NCBI GenBank assembly: GCA_000961655.1
Contig: LADR01000074.1
Coordinates: forward strand, 1-64,000
Source of the DNA: Desulfatitalea sp. BRH_c12
GTDB lineage: Bacteria > Desulfobacterota > Desulfobacteria > Desulfobacterales > Desulfosarcinaceae
Length of the DNA: 64,000 bases
Reading direction: 5' to 3'
Shown here piece after piece: positions 7,796-16,074 of this stretch (positions within the stretch are counted from its first letter, which is position 1; each line of letters opens with the position of its first letter). A program made the position numbers and the translations under genes. Below the pieces are notes generated by a model that saw only the letters and a program-made list of their open reading frames with translations, had not been told where the DNA came from and did not search any database.

Positions 7796-9427
7796 TTACA
7801 CCCGGACAACGTGGGGCAAAATGACGGGTCGCGACTGCGTTTGCGTGTAGAAAAAGTCTTGCAGGTTCTTGCGAATGCTGTCGTGGTGCCGACAGCCGTT
7901 TTTCTTCAAGGTCTGCTTCAAGTTGTGTTTTGCTTTTTCCATCAGGCCATTGGACATATCCATCTGTAAAAAGCCCTGGCTGATCAGCCGAACCTCTCCG
8001 GCCAGTTTGCGCTGCTTGTCGACGGGCACATAACACAAGACAAACCCGTTTTGCGACAGGCGCGTCCGGTCCTGCACCACGAGATCGCCGATTTGACCCA
8101 CCAAGGAGCCATCGACGTACACATCTTTGATTTGCACGGATTCTTCCAGCCATGCGGTTTGCCCGTCGCTGGCCCATGCCCCGCCGTTTTCCAGAATAAA
8201 CACATGGTCGGCTTTCATGCCGCTGTTTTGCGCCAAACGGGAATGCAGGTGCAGGTGGCGGGTTTCGCCATGCACGGGAATCAAAAAGCGCGGGTTGACT
8301 GTTTCCAGCATAATACGCATATCTTCGCGGCTGCCATGGCCGGAAACGTGGACCGTGGCCATTGCGCCGTAGACGACGTTTGCGCCGCGGCCAAAAAGGT
8401 TGTTGAGCATGCGGCCGACATGCTCTTCGTTGCCTTCGATGGCGCCGCCGGAGATGATGACCGTGTCTCCCGCATGCACTTGCACGTCGCGATGTTCGCC
8501 GCGTGCCATTCGGTTGAGGGCCGAATTGGGCTCACCCTGGGAACCGGTCGACAAAATGACGAGCTCGCTTTCCGGCACGTTGGCGGCGATGTCCACCAGC
8601 ATTCCTGTGGGAATGGTCAGGTAGCCCAGTTCTTGCGCCAGTTCGGTATTCTGTATGAGGCTTCGCCCAGTCATGGCGATTTTGCGGTGATGCTTTTCAG
8701 CAAGATGGACGATTTCCTGAAAGCGCGCCAGCACCGAAGAGAAGGTGGCGATAATGATGCGGCCTGCTTTGGCTTCCGCAAACAGAACGTCCAGGGCCGA
8801 TGTCACCAGCTGCTCGGTCGGCGTGCGGCCGGGGCGATCGGCATTGGTGCTGTCCGCCAGCAATGCCAGCACACCGTTGGGGGTCAATTCCCGCAGCCGC
8901 TTCAAATCGGTTGTGCGGCCGCCGGCCGGCGTTTCATCCAGCTTGTAATCGCCTGTGTGCACTACGGCGCCCACGGGGGTGTCGATGACCAGTCCCACGG
9001 AAGCGGGAATCGAGTGCGCCACCGCAAAGGGGCTCACCTGAAACGGGCCTAAATGGATCGTTTTCTTGTCGTCGATTCTTTCCAGGGTCACTTGGTCTTG
9101 AAGGCCTGCTTCCTCCAGGTGGCGTCGCACCATCCCCAAGGTCAGATCCGTGCCGTACACAGGTGCGTTGACCCGTTTGAGCAGGTAGGGCAGGCCGCCG
9201 ATATGGTCCATGTGACCGTGGGTCAGCACGATACCGCGCAACCGATGCTTGTTTTTGACAATGTAATCGAAGTCGGGCAGCACGAGATCGATCCCCAACA
9301 GGTCGTTTTCGGGAAACATGACGCCACAGTCGATGATGATCAAATTGCGGCCGTACTCGAGCACGGTCATGTTTTTGCCGATTTCGCCCAAGCCGCCAAT
9401 AGGTTTAACTTTCAAACGTTTATTCAT
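7796..9427 (-). CDS. rnj: Ribonuclease J
   Basis: The 543-residue protein is a metallo-beta-lactamase/beta-CASP ribonuclease of normal length for RNase J. The zinc motif THGHMDH is at residues 69-75, with the N-terminal KPIGGLGEIGKNM typical of the family. The later ADSTNAD, STGSQGEPNSAL and HVSGHGSREDM segments are the beta-CASP and downstream metallo-beta-lactamase motifs. RNase J degrades and matures mRNA and rRNA from the 5' end in the cytoplasm. The ATG follows AAGGAG at a rather long spacing (about 15 nt). A short upstream ORF (9424-9627) overlaps the start as ATGA, but I cannot support it as a gene. Confidence 0.95.
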   Translation of the reverse strand: MNKRLKVKPIGGLGEIGKNMTVLEYGRNLIIIDCGVMFPENDLLGIDLVLPDFDYIVKNKHRLRGIVLTHGHMDHIGGLPYLLKRVNAPVYGTDLTLGMVRRHLEEAGLQDQVTLERIDDKKTIHLGPFQVSPFAVAHSIPASVGLVIDTPVGAVVHTGDYKLDETPAGGRTTDLKRLRELTPNGVLALLADSTNADRPGRTPTEQLVTSALDVLFAEAKAGRIIIATFSSVLARFQEIVHLAEKHHRKIAMTGRSLIQNTELAQELGYLTIPTGMLVDIAANVPESELVILSTGSQGEPNSALNRMARGEHRDVQVHAGDTVIISGGAIEGNEEHVGRMLNNLFGRGANVVYGAMATVHVSGHGSREDMRIMLETVNPRFLIPVHGETRHLHLHSRLAQNSGMKADHVFILENGGAWASDGQTAWLEESVQIKDVYVDGSLVGQIGDLVVQDRTRLSQNGFVLCYVPVDKQRKLAGEVRLISQGFLQMDMSNGLMEKAKHNLKQTLKKNGCRHHDSIRKNLQDFFYTQTQSRPVILPHVVRV

Positions 9428-9860
9428 AAATGTGTTTGTACTTCTCCTTGGTCGTACTGAATAATTGCAACGGGATTCACATACTTGGCTGTGCTGGCTG
9501 TGCCGGCTGTGCTTGAATTCAGACTCGCGGTACCGTACGCATCGATTTTCCCGCGCGGCATCGCAACTTCAGGCCCCGTCGCCCACAATCCTGGGACGGG
9601 AGTCAGTCCAATCAAATATGCACCCATGGTGCTGAAATACGCACCCGTGATGTCAGAAAGTTGAAGAGGTTTTTTTCCTGAATTTTTGAAAAAAGGCAGG
9701 ATGGAAGACGACTTATGCAGGCTGGTCAGAGGGTCCGTTTCGCTGAGGCCGTTGACCAGTCGGTGAACTTTCCGATAATTTAGGCCACATTATCCGACCG
9801 AATACCCGGTTGTCAAGCGTCATGACGGTTGCAACGGTTGCACGGTTGCACGCCGGGCAA

Positions 9861-10168
9861 CCGCATTTGCGTATGGGCCGCATTTCAGAAATGAAACATC
9901 GTTCTATCTTGGGCGACCTGGGGGCGAATGGACACCTTGATGGTCATGAGGCTTGTGTTCATGATGCTTATGGGCACGATGCGCGCTGTAGGGGCGACCG
10001 GCGGTCGCCGGCGCGAACCTTTGCATTCGGGTCATCGCACAGGCTGGCGCGGAAACATTCTCCCGCACTCATGAGTGCCGGGGATGGTGGCTTTGCTCCC
10101 GCACCGGCGACCGCCGGTCGCCCCTGCAGGTGGAACCCCTTGCGATAACACGGTGAAAAGGGTTCGCG
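9861..10168. repeat. Long copy of repeat family G
   Basis: This roughly 300-bp element contains the hairpin TAGGGGCGACCGGCGGTCGCC and its complementary end GGCGACCGCCGGTCGCCCC. It shares its left part (GCATTTGCGTATGGGC, CACCTTGATGGTCATGAGGC) with the copies at 12510-12744 and 50191-50480, the latter inverted. With the flanks it fills most of the 770-bp gap between rnj and the YdjM-type gene. No coding sequence is supported here. Confidence 0.8.
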
Positions 10169-10400
10169 CATGGTCCGCAGGAAGATCAATTTATTATACA
10201 ATGATCAGAATGGTTGTTGTCTGAGAACCATCCCTTCGGTGGTCTCAAGAGTGTGCGGTGAGCGATGTTTTTTTGCATACGCGCGTGCAATCATTACTAT
10301 GCGTTGGATTGGGCATGCTGGCTGATCGTGAGCAGTGGCCAAAAGGGATGATCCCAAGACCGGGTGATGGGTCCGACATATATCGAAAGTGGTGGTTGCT

Positions 10401-11408
10401 ATGGATACAGTTACGCAAATAGCACTGGGTGCAGCTGTGGGGGAAGCCACATTGGGGCGCCGCATCGGCAATCGCGCTATTTTATGGGGGGGCCTTTGCG
10501 GGCTGTTTCCAGACCTGGATGTGCTTATTCCCTTCGACAGCGCCGTTAAAACGTTCACCTACCATCGCGGGTTCAGCCACTCGATTTTCGTGCTGAGCGC
10601 GCTGACGCCTGCCTTTGTATGGCTGATTCTCAAGATGCATCCGGGCACGCGTGAGTACCGTTCCCGGTGGTTTGTGCTGGTCTTTCTGGCATTGGTCACC
10701 CACATTTTTCTGGATGGTTTGACGGTGTACGGCACCCAGATCCTGTGGCCGTTAACGACACCGCCGGTCATGTGGTCGACCCTGTTCATCATCGACCCGG
10801 CCTATTCGATCCCCTTGATCGGCGGCGTATTGGCTGCGGCCATCATGTCTCGCAAGGGCGATCGCGGCCATCGCTTCAACACTTTTTTTCTGGCCTTGAG
10901 CACCGTTTACCTGGTCTGGAGCATTGGCGCCAAGCTTTATGTGAACGACACGGTCAAAGACGCCTTAGCGCGGCAAAATATCGATTATCAAAAGGTTCTG
11001 ACCGTACCGACGCCATTCAATACGCTGTTGTGGCGGGTGCTCGTGATGGATGACCGGGGATACTATGAAGGCTTTTATTCTCTGTTGGATGAAGACAGGG
11101 CTATTCGTTTCACCCATTATCCCAGCAATGAACGGCTGTTGGACGGCCTCGGCGAACATTGGCCGGTGCAACGGCTGCAATGGTTCACGCATGGCTTTTA
11201 TTCAGTTCAGAACCACGATGGCGCCATCGTTTTTGCTGATTTGCGAATGGGGATGGAACCCATCTATTTCTTTCGTTTCAAGATTGCGCAGATGAGAAAT
11301 CCACATCCTGTTCCCACGCAAGGTGAGCGTATCAGGGGCGAACGCGGCACAGAACGTTTGTATTGGGTCTTCAAGCGAATCTGGGATGCGGATCCGCCAT
11401 CCGGATAA
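10401..11408 (+). CDS. YdjM/YbcI-family membrane-bound metal-dependent hydrolase
   Basis: The product of about 335 residues starts MDTVTQIALGAAVGEATLG and contains FPDLDVLIPF and the HRGFSHSIFVL motif. These are the hallmarks of the YdjM (DUF457) inner-membrane, putatively metal-dependent hydrolase family. Four to five transmembrane segments occupy residues 20-200, including LALVTHIFLDGLTVYGTQI, whose His and Asp may also bind metal. The C-terminal 140 residues are soluble. I chose the ATG at 10401 because DTVTQ is the conserved beginning; upstream GTG codons are possible. The substrate is unknown for the family. The extreme C-terminus (NPHPVPTQGERIRGERG) is low-complexity and may be repeat-derived. 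Confidence 0.85.
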   Translation: MDTVTQIALGAAVGEATLGRRIGNRAILWGGLCGLFPDLDVLIPFDSAVKTFTYHRGFSHSIFVLSALTPAFVWLILKMHPGTREYRSRWFVLVFLALVTHIFLDGLTVYGTQILWPLTTPPVMWSTLFIIDPAYSIPLIGGVLAAAIMSRKGDRGHRFNTFFLALSTVYLVWSIGAKLYVNDTVKDALARQNIDYQKVLTVPTPFNTLLWRVLVMDDRGYYEGFYSLLDEDRAIRFTHYPSNERLLDGLGEHWPVQRLQWFTHGFYSVQNHDGAIVFADLRMGMEPIYFFRFKIAQMRNPHPVPTQGERIRGERGTERLYWVFKRIWDADPPSG

Positions 11409-11562
11409 GGGGGGCGCATGCATTTTAGCCCGCATGGGGTTCAGTGAACCCCAGCGGCGCTCTATACTTGCTGATCCGAGTTCCCGGCGCTCAAACAGTG
11501 CGGCCCAAACCACTCTGCGCCCACCGTTGTAGCGGCACCCGGCGGTCGCCCGCAGAAATTCT

Positions 11563-11630
11563 CATGGCTGACTGTGGCGCGGACCACCCGTCCCGGCTCA
11601 CCTCCCTACGTGCCATTGCCGAAAGTTAAT
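11563..11630. repeat. Repeat family P, degenerate copy
   Basis: ATGGCTGACTGTGGCGCGGACCACCC followed by a CACCTCC...GTGCCA...CCGAAAG core matches the dispersed family P. The 150 bp before it contains a degenerate family G end (GGCACCCGGCGGTCGCCCGC). No gene is seen in 11409-11849. Confidence 0.65.
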
Positions 11631-11640
11631 TTTAATTATG

Positions 11641-11810
11641 GTTATGCACTTCACTCCAGTAAGACACAGGTATGGATTGTCATAAAGGTTACGTTGTCAT
11701 TTTTTTTAGAACCTTTAACAAAAGCATGCACGTCAAATCGTTCAACATGGAGAGGTGAGCATGTCAAATCGACAGAATGCCTTCCTTTACACTTTAAACT
11801 TTACACTTAA
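11641..11810 (+). repeat. Repeat family S, copy 1 (inverted partner at 20563-20731)
   Basis: A 170-bp AT-rich element runs from GTTATGCACTTCACTCCAGT to CTTTACACTTAA. It is repeated in inverted orientation about 9 kb away with high similarity, including ACAGAATGCCTTCCTTTACA and AGAACCTTTAACAAAAGCAT. No transposase is present, and the outer end resembles the end of family P (ACTGGAGCGAAGTG). Confidence 0.8.
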
Positions 11811-11849
11811 AACTTGGCCCATAGGAGCGGAGTGCATAACCAGATTTAA

Positions 11850-12302
11850 TTATTTAGTAATGGTTGCCTCGACGAGACCGGCCAGTGCCTTGCGCAAGTT
11901 TTCAACGGCCGGGCAATCTGCGATTCCGTGCCGCTGCGCAAGATATGCCGGGTCGTTGTAGCCTATCCAGACCTGTTTGGCGTCATCTTCCCACACCAGT
12001 GCTTTGAGGGGCAGATCGATACCGGCGCTCTGGGCGCATTCCATGAGCGGCGTACCGCCTTGGGGATTTCCGAAGATCAGCAATTCGGTGGCCCCCAGGG
12101 ATTTGCCCACCTTTGCGGCGCCGGCAGCATGGTCGATCCTGGCAAATACGTTCAGGCCGCGTTGCTTGACGATGTCTTCCAGTCGGTTCATCGTCTCCTT
12201 GGCATTGTGGGGACTTTTCACCTCGACCAGGCCGTCTGCGGCGGCGGCCACCGAACACGTGGCGAAAAATGCAAGGGCCACGAGGGCACGGATTATAGTC
12301 AT
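11850..12302 (-). CDS. Secreted DUF302-domain protein
   Basis: The 150-residue protein has a signal peptide (MTIIRALVALAFFATCSVAA, cleavage near AAADG) followed by a complete DUF302 domain at residues 25-145. Recognisable parts are NRLEDIVKQRGLNVFARIDH, ATELLIFGNPQGGTPLM and LPLKALVWEDDAKQVWIGYNDP. DUF302 domains bind small hydrophobic or haem-like ligands in some structures, but the role is unknown. The Shine-Dalgarno AAGGAGATC is well placed. The gene ends within a few dozen bases of repeat S copy 1 and appears monocistronic. Confidence 0.88.
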   Translation of the reverse strand: MTIIRALVALAFFATCSVAAAADGLVEVKSPHNAKETMNRLEDIVKQRGLNVFARIDHAAGAAKVGKSLGATELLIFGNPQGGTPLMECAQSAGIDLPLKALVWEDDAKQVWIGYNDPAYLAQRHGIADCPAVENLRKALAGLVEATITK

Positions 12303-12509
12303 TGCGATCTCCTTTCATGGTTGCTGGGGAAGGGCACGCTTTCATATGGGTATGTTGCATTTGACCATAATCTGGACGGACGAACTGTCAATGGCCGCAT
12401 CGTAAGAGGCTTGTCGGGAAACGCATCATAGAAAAGGTCATCGTCACCCTGTTGGGGCAAACCTTGTGTTCGCCGGTGCGGGATATTTCGGTGAATCCCT
12501 GTAGCGAAG

Positions 12510-12744
12510 GGGCACCTTGATGATCACGAGGCTTTTGGTCATAAAGCCTATGGGCACGATGCTCGCTGTAGGGGCGACCGGCGGTCGCCCGCGCGAACCG
12601 CAGTATTTCGGTCATCGCGCAAAATGGCGAGGCCATGTTCTCCCGCACCCATGATTGGCTGGAATGCTGTCTTTGCACCCGCACCAGGCGACCGCCGTCA
12701 CCCATACAGGTGGAAGCCCTTCGATGAAACGGTAACGAGGGTTG
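12510..12744. repeat. Repeat family G, second long copy
   Basis: It shares with 9861-10168 the stretches CACCTTGATG-TCA-GAGGC, ATGGGCACGATGC, GTAGGGGCGACCGGCGGTCG, TTCTCCCGCAC and CAGGTGGAA-CCCTT. The rest of 12303-13056 holds no gene that I can support. Confidence 0.75.
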
Positions 12745-13056
12745 CTGAATTGAACACACAGGGGATCGTGAAGCTGGTGCCTCCGCATAAACGCGACTGC
12801 GCGCGCAGCATCCTGCGTGCGCTATCCCTGACGCTTTACTGGTGGTTGATCGGCCGCCTGGCCTCAGATTGAGATCCACCTTCTCATAGGGTCATTACCC
12901 GGGTCATTTACACAGATGCCCCTATGGCCAAATCGTGTAAAAAGTCCACAATGGGGAGAGCTACTTTCCTTACAATCTGCAAAGTCAGGGCGACAAGCGC
13001 CAGGGGGTGTGTGTGCGGCCGGGCTATTGTAATCGGACACCACATGGAAAGGTAAA

Positions 13057-14613
13057 ATGGAAAATAGTCTTCGCTCCAGGTTCATCATCGGCGTTCTTTT
13101 GAGTTTTCTTTTTTTATGGCCTGGTCGTCTTCAGGCCACCCAGGATCAGGCCGTGCCACGGTCATTCAGCAAGGACCGCCTCATCCACGAGGCCGAAAGT
13201 CTTTCGCGAAAACCTTATGCGCCTGCACGGAACAGCATTCCCGAATGGATTAAACAAATCGATTACGACGCCTACCAGGCCATTGCCTTCAATCCGGAGC
13301 ATACGCTGTGGTCAGATCTGAATCTTCCGTTTCGCGCGCGGTTTTTCCATTTGGGTTTGTACTTCCATGATCCGGTCATGCTTCACGAGGTTGTGGGCGG
13401 AGAATCACGCCCCATCACATTCAGGCAAGAGATGTTCCGGTACAGAAAACCGGTTGAACCTCCTGCAGAAACCGCCAATCTTGGATTTGCAGGTTTCAGG
13501 GGTTATGACCGTTCAGATGTCGAGAGTGATTTTTTTGCATTTCTGGGCGCGAGCTATTTTCGTGCTGTCGGGGCGAGCAAACAATATGGCCTCTCGGCCA
13601 GGGGTCTGGCTATCAATACCGGCATGGACACTCCCGAAGAATTTCCGCTGTTCACGACTTTCTGGTTGGAGCGCCCGGAAAAAGACGCCAACGCAATGGT
13701 CATCCACGCGTTGCTCGACAGCCCCAGCATCGCCGGGGCCTACACTTTCGCCGTATCCATACAGGGCGATTTTACAATCATGGACGTTGAGGCCCATCTT
13801 TTTCCGCGCCGCGCAATAGAGCGCATCGGCATTGCGCCGTTGACATCCATGTATCATCACGGGGAGAACGACCGACGTTTTGCCGACGATTACCGCCCGG
13901 AGATCCATGACTCGGATGGATTGGCCATGTGGACCGGCAGCGGTGAATGGATCTGGAGGCCCCTCGTAAATCCGCCCTTTGTCCACGTCAACGCCTTCAT
14001 GGATCAGACGCCGCGGGGTTTCGGGCTATTTCAGCGCGACCTCGATTTCAATAACTACCAGGACGATGGCGCCTTTTATGACCGGCGGCCATCCCTGTGG
14101 GTGGAGCCACTCGGTGATTGGGGCAAGGGCGCGGTGAATCTGGTGGAAATTCCTGCTTCAGATGAAACGTTCGACAACATCGTCGTTTTTTGGAAGCCGG
14201 CCGATCCCGTGCGGGCGGGAAGTTCGCACACATTCAAGTACCGGCTCCATTGGGGGTCGCAGCTGCCAGTGGGGCCCACGGGTGGTCGCGTGATCGCAAC
14301 CCGCACGGGTGAGGGAGGGATGCCCGGCAAGAAACGGGTCAACTCGCGCAAATTCGTGATTGATTTCAAAGGCGCCAACCTGGATGGGCTTACCTCAACA
14401 GACAAAGGTAAAGATAGGGTCGAGCCGGTCGCCACAGCAGCGCGCGGCCAAATCATGGACCTGACTGCGCGTTACGTGCCCTCTTTGGGCGGCTGGCGCT
14501 GCCATTTCGACTTTGTGGCCGACAGTGCTGACCCGGTCGACCTGCGTCTGTATCTGCGTGGTGAACAAGGTGCCCTGACCGAGACATGGCTGTATCATTT
14601 CATTCCACAGTGA
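13057..14613 (+). CDS. opgG: Periplasmic glucan biosynthesis protein, OpgG/MdoG family
   Basis: The 518-residue protein has a signal peptide (residues 1-28, LLSFLFLWPGRLQA) and the family layout of an N-terminal beta-sandwich domain and a C-terminal Ig-like domain after about residue 390. Diagnostic segments include FRARFFHLGLYF, SRPITFRQEMFRYRK, GFAGFRGY, ASYFRAVGASKQYGLSARGL, TSMYHHGEN and RPEIHDSDGL. OpgG acts in the periplasm in osmoregulated periplasmic glucan synthesis and branching. The membrane glucosyltransferase OpgH, usually next to it, is not in this window, and both neighbours are unrelated. OpgD is a close paralogue and cannot be excluded; the Sec-type rather than Tat-type signal favours OpgG. 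Confidence 0.88.
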   Translation: MENSLRSRFIIGVLLSFLFLWPGRLQATQDQAVPRSFSKDRLIHEAESLSRKPYAPARNSIPEWIKQIDYDAYQAIAFNPEHTLWSDLNLPFRARFFHLGLYFHDPVMLHEVVGGESRPITFRQEMFRYRKPVEPPAETANLGFAGFRGYDRSDVESDFFAFLGASYFRAVGASKQYGLSARGLAINTGMDTPEEFPLFTTFWLERPEKDANAMVIHALLDSPSIAGAYTFAVSIQGDFTIMDVEAHLFPRRAIERIGIAPLTSMYHHGENDRRFADDYRPEIHDSDGLAMWTGSGEWIWRPLVNPPFVHVNAFMDQTPRGFGLFQRDLDFNNYQDDGAFYDRRPSLWVEPLGDWGKGAVNLVEIPASDETFDNIVVFWKPADPVRAGSSHTFKYRLHWGSQLPVGPTGGRVIATRTGEGGMPGKKRVNSRKFVIDFKGANLDGLTSTDKGKDRVEPVATAARGQIMDLTARYVPSLGGWRCHFDFVADSADPVDLRLYLRGEQGALTETWLYHFIPQ

Positions 14614-14763
14614 CCTGAAGGATCTTGGTCTACGCCTGAAAGCACGCCTCATTCGCTCAGCAGGCAGCGCTATGTTTTGGCCCTTGGGAAATTGATTTTC
14701 GAGGTCCGCCCGCATCCGGAATGAATCAGCGATCCATGACAAACTAGATTATTTGGAGGATGC

Positions 14764-14994
14764 ATGAATTACGGGTATGGCCATATGATGTATGGGTATG
14801 GGGGGTGGATTATGTGGATCATTTTAATTGTTCTGGTTTTTTTGGTCATATATCTGTTTACTCAGCAAAAAAGATCATCTTCATCTGAGAGTGCAAACGG
14901 CGAAACGGCTTTGGACATCCTTAAAAAGAGGTTCGCCAGAGGAGAGATATCGAAAGAAGAATATGAGAGTATGAAAAGAGATTTGCAGTCGTAG
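14764..14994 (+). CDS. Small membrane protein with C-terminal SHOCT domain
   Basis: The 76-residue protein has a Gly/Tyr/Met-rich start (MNYGYGHMMYGYGG), one transmembrane helix (residues 16-36) and a SHOCT motif at the end (ALDILKKRFARGEISKEEYESMKRDL). SHOCT is a short helical oligomerisation or adaptor motif found at the ends of many small membrane proteins. A TTTGGAGG Shine-Dalgarno is about 4 nt before the ATG. The stop codon TAG is supplied by the terminal repeat of the adjacent family M element, so the element may have inserted at the very end of the gene and changed its last residues. Confidence 0.88.
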   Translation: MNYGYGHMMYGYGGWIMWIILIVLVFLVIYLFTQQKRSSSSESANGETALDILKKRFARGEISKEEYESMKRDLQS

Positions 14995-15163
14995 GGTGGG
15001 CATTGCCCACCACAATTGTCTGCAAACAACATTATCGGTTTCCGACATTGATCCCGCCGAAGCGACTGGATAGACACCGGTCGAACATAGCGATGAAACG
15101 TTGAATACGGCCAATCACAAAGGCAATCAACATAAGACAAATGGTGGGCGATGCCCACCCTAC
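14991..15163. repeat. Repeat family M element with terminal inverted repeats
   Basis: The element is bounded by GTAGGGTGGGCATTGCCCAC and GTGGGCGATGCCCACCCTAC, which are inverted and each themselves palindromic. The interior (GGATAGACACCGG, CATAGCGATGAAACG, CAACATAAGACAAATGG) is shared with the inverted copy at 33004-33142. No ORF is inside, so it resembles a MITE or a paired REP element. Confidence 0.85.
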
Positions 15164-15169
15164 CTGGCT

Positions 15170-15348
15170 GACATTGATCCCGCCGAAGCGACTGGATAGA
15201 CACCGGTCGAACATAGCGATGAAACGTTGAATACGGCCAATCACAATCACAAAGGCAATCAACATAAGACAAATGGTGGTCCCGGCTCGCCGGGGTTTTC
15301 TACGTCACCCCATGCCGTATCTGACTTGACCGAAGTGGATAACCAGAA
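15170..15348. repeat. Partial direct duplication of family M, running into family P
   Basis: 15170-15279 repeats 15043-15146 of the preceding element almost exactly, from GACATTGATCCCGCCGAAGC to CATAAGACAAATGGTGG, with a 6-bp ATCACA expansion inside. It then continues as family P-like sequence (CGGCTCGCCGGGGTTTT, TCACCCCATGCCG, ACCGAAGTGGATAACCAG). Confidence 0.75.
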
Positions 15349-15361
15349 TCGTTTATTTTGG

Positions 15362-15583
15362 TTAATCCACTTTATCCTTGATATTTTCTCCTGCTTCTTC
15401 TGCTTTTTCAGCACCTTTGTCTATTGTTTCGTCGATGCTTTCACCCGCTTTTTCAGCCGGCCCTTTGTCGAACATGTTGTCTATTTTCTCACCTGCTTCT
15501 TCAACAGGACCTTCACTGCACGCTTGCACAACGCCAAGACTGATGATGATTGAAAAAATAACAAAGATTTTCTTCGGTGACAT
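15362..15583 (-). CDS. Small repeat-containing lipoprotein
   Basis: The 73-residue precursor has a lipoprotein signal (FSIIISLGVVQAC, lipobox VQAC at about residues 19-22). The mature 52-residue part consists of near-repeats of a charged helix (EEAGEKIDNMFDKG, EKAGESIDETIDKG, EEAGENIKDKVD), an 11-16 residue amphipathic pattern. AAGGAGGG precedes the ATG. Proteins of this type resemble entericidin-like or CsbD/YtxH-like small envelope proteins, but no family can be assigned with confidence. It is probably an outer-membrane-anchored helical peptide expressed on its own. Confidence 0.72.
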   Translation of the reverse strand: MSPKKIFVIFSIIISLGVVQACSEGPVEEAGEKIDNMFDKGPAEKAGESIDETIDKGAEKAEEAGENIKDKVD

Positions 15584-16074
15584 TCATACCCTCCTTTTTG
15601 CCTGTAAATTTATTGCATGCCAACTTTCGAGATTTCAATCCCCGCTGATTCGGATGCGTGGTTGGGGCGCCAAACCGATAAGCTGGTCTACAAGGTAAGA
15701 TCAAGAAGCTGCGACCGGCATAGGGGATGGCCAGTATTTATTGACCGGTGACTACCACATATTCTTTCAATCAGGGGTGCCGTCAGCCAATTGCAACAAC
15801 GTGAGATGCATTGCGCGCATGAATTGCAGGCCGAAGTGGTAAGACATTTCGATGCGAGTGTCTTCAAAGTTGCAGCCCTGCCGAAAAGTCCTATCTTAAT
15901 GCGGCCACTTTCGGGACTCCAACCCCGGAGATCCGGGTAGCTGGGCTGGCAGACATGGCGCAGTCCCCCAACCGGATCACCTCATGGTGCCAGTCCCGAC
16001 AGATGACTGAATGATAACGACGCTTCTCACGGTGCACGCCGATCATGAGTCGTCAGACAGGTGCAGGAGATCCC
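15584..16074. other. Gene-free region with one family P copy
   Basis: About 490 bp without a supported gene. A degenerate family P repeat is at about 15940-16007 (GGCAGACATGGCGCAGTCCC, CCGGATCACCTC, GTGCCAGTCCCGACA). The leader of the glutamate dehydrogenase gene must lie in its last part; no clear promoter was identified. Confidence 0.5.

Noticed and set aside
9424-9627. Small minus-strand ORF whose stop overlaps the rnj start (ATGA)
   Set aside because: No ribosome site, biased Ala/Ser/Thr composition and short CAGCC-rich repeats in the DNA; it could be leader sequence. Not supported as a gene.
12388-12879. ORFs on both strands in repeat G sequence
   Set aside because: The frames follow the palindromic repeat units and have no family match or ribosome site.
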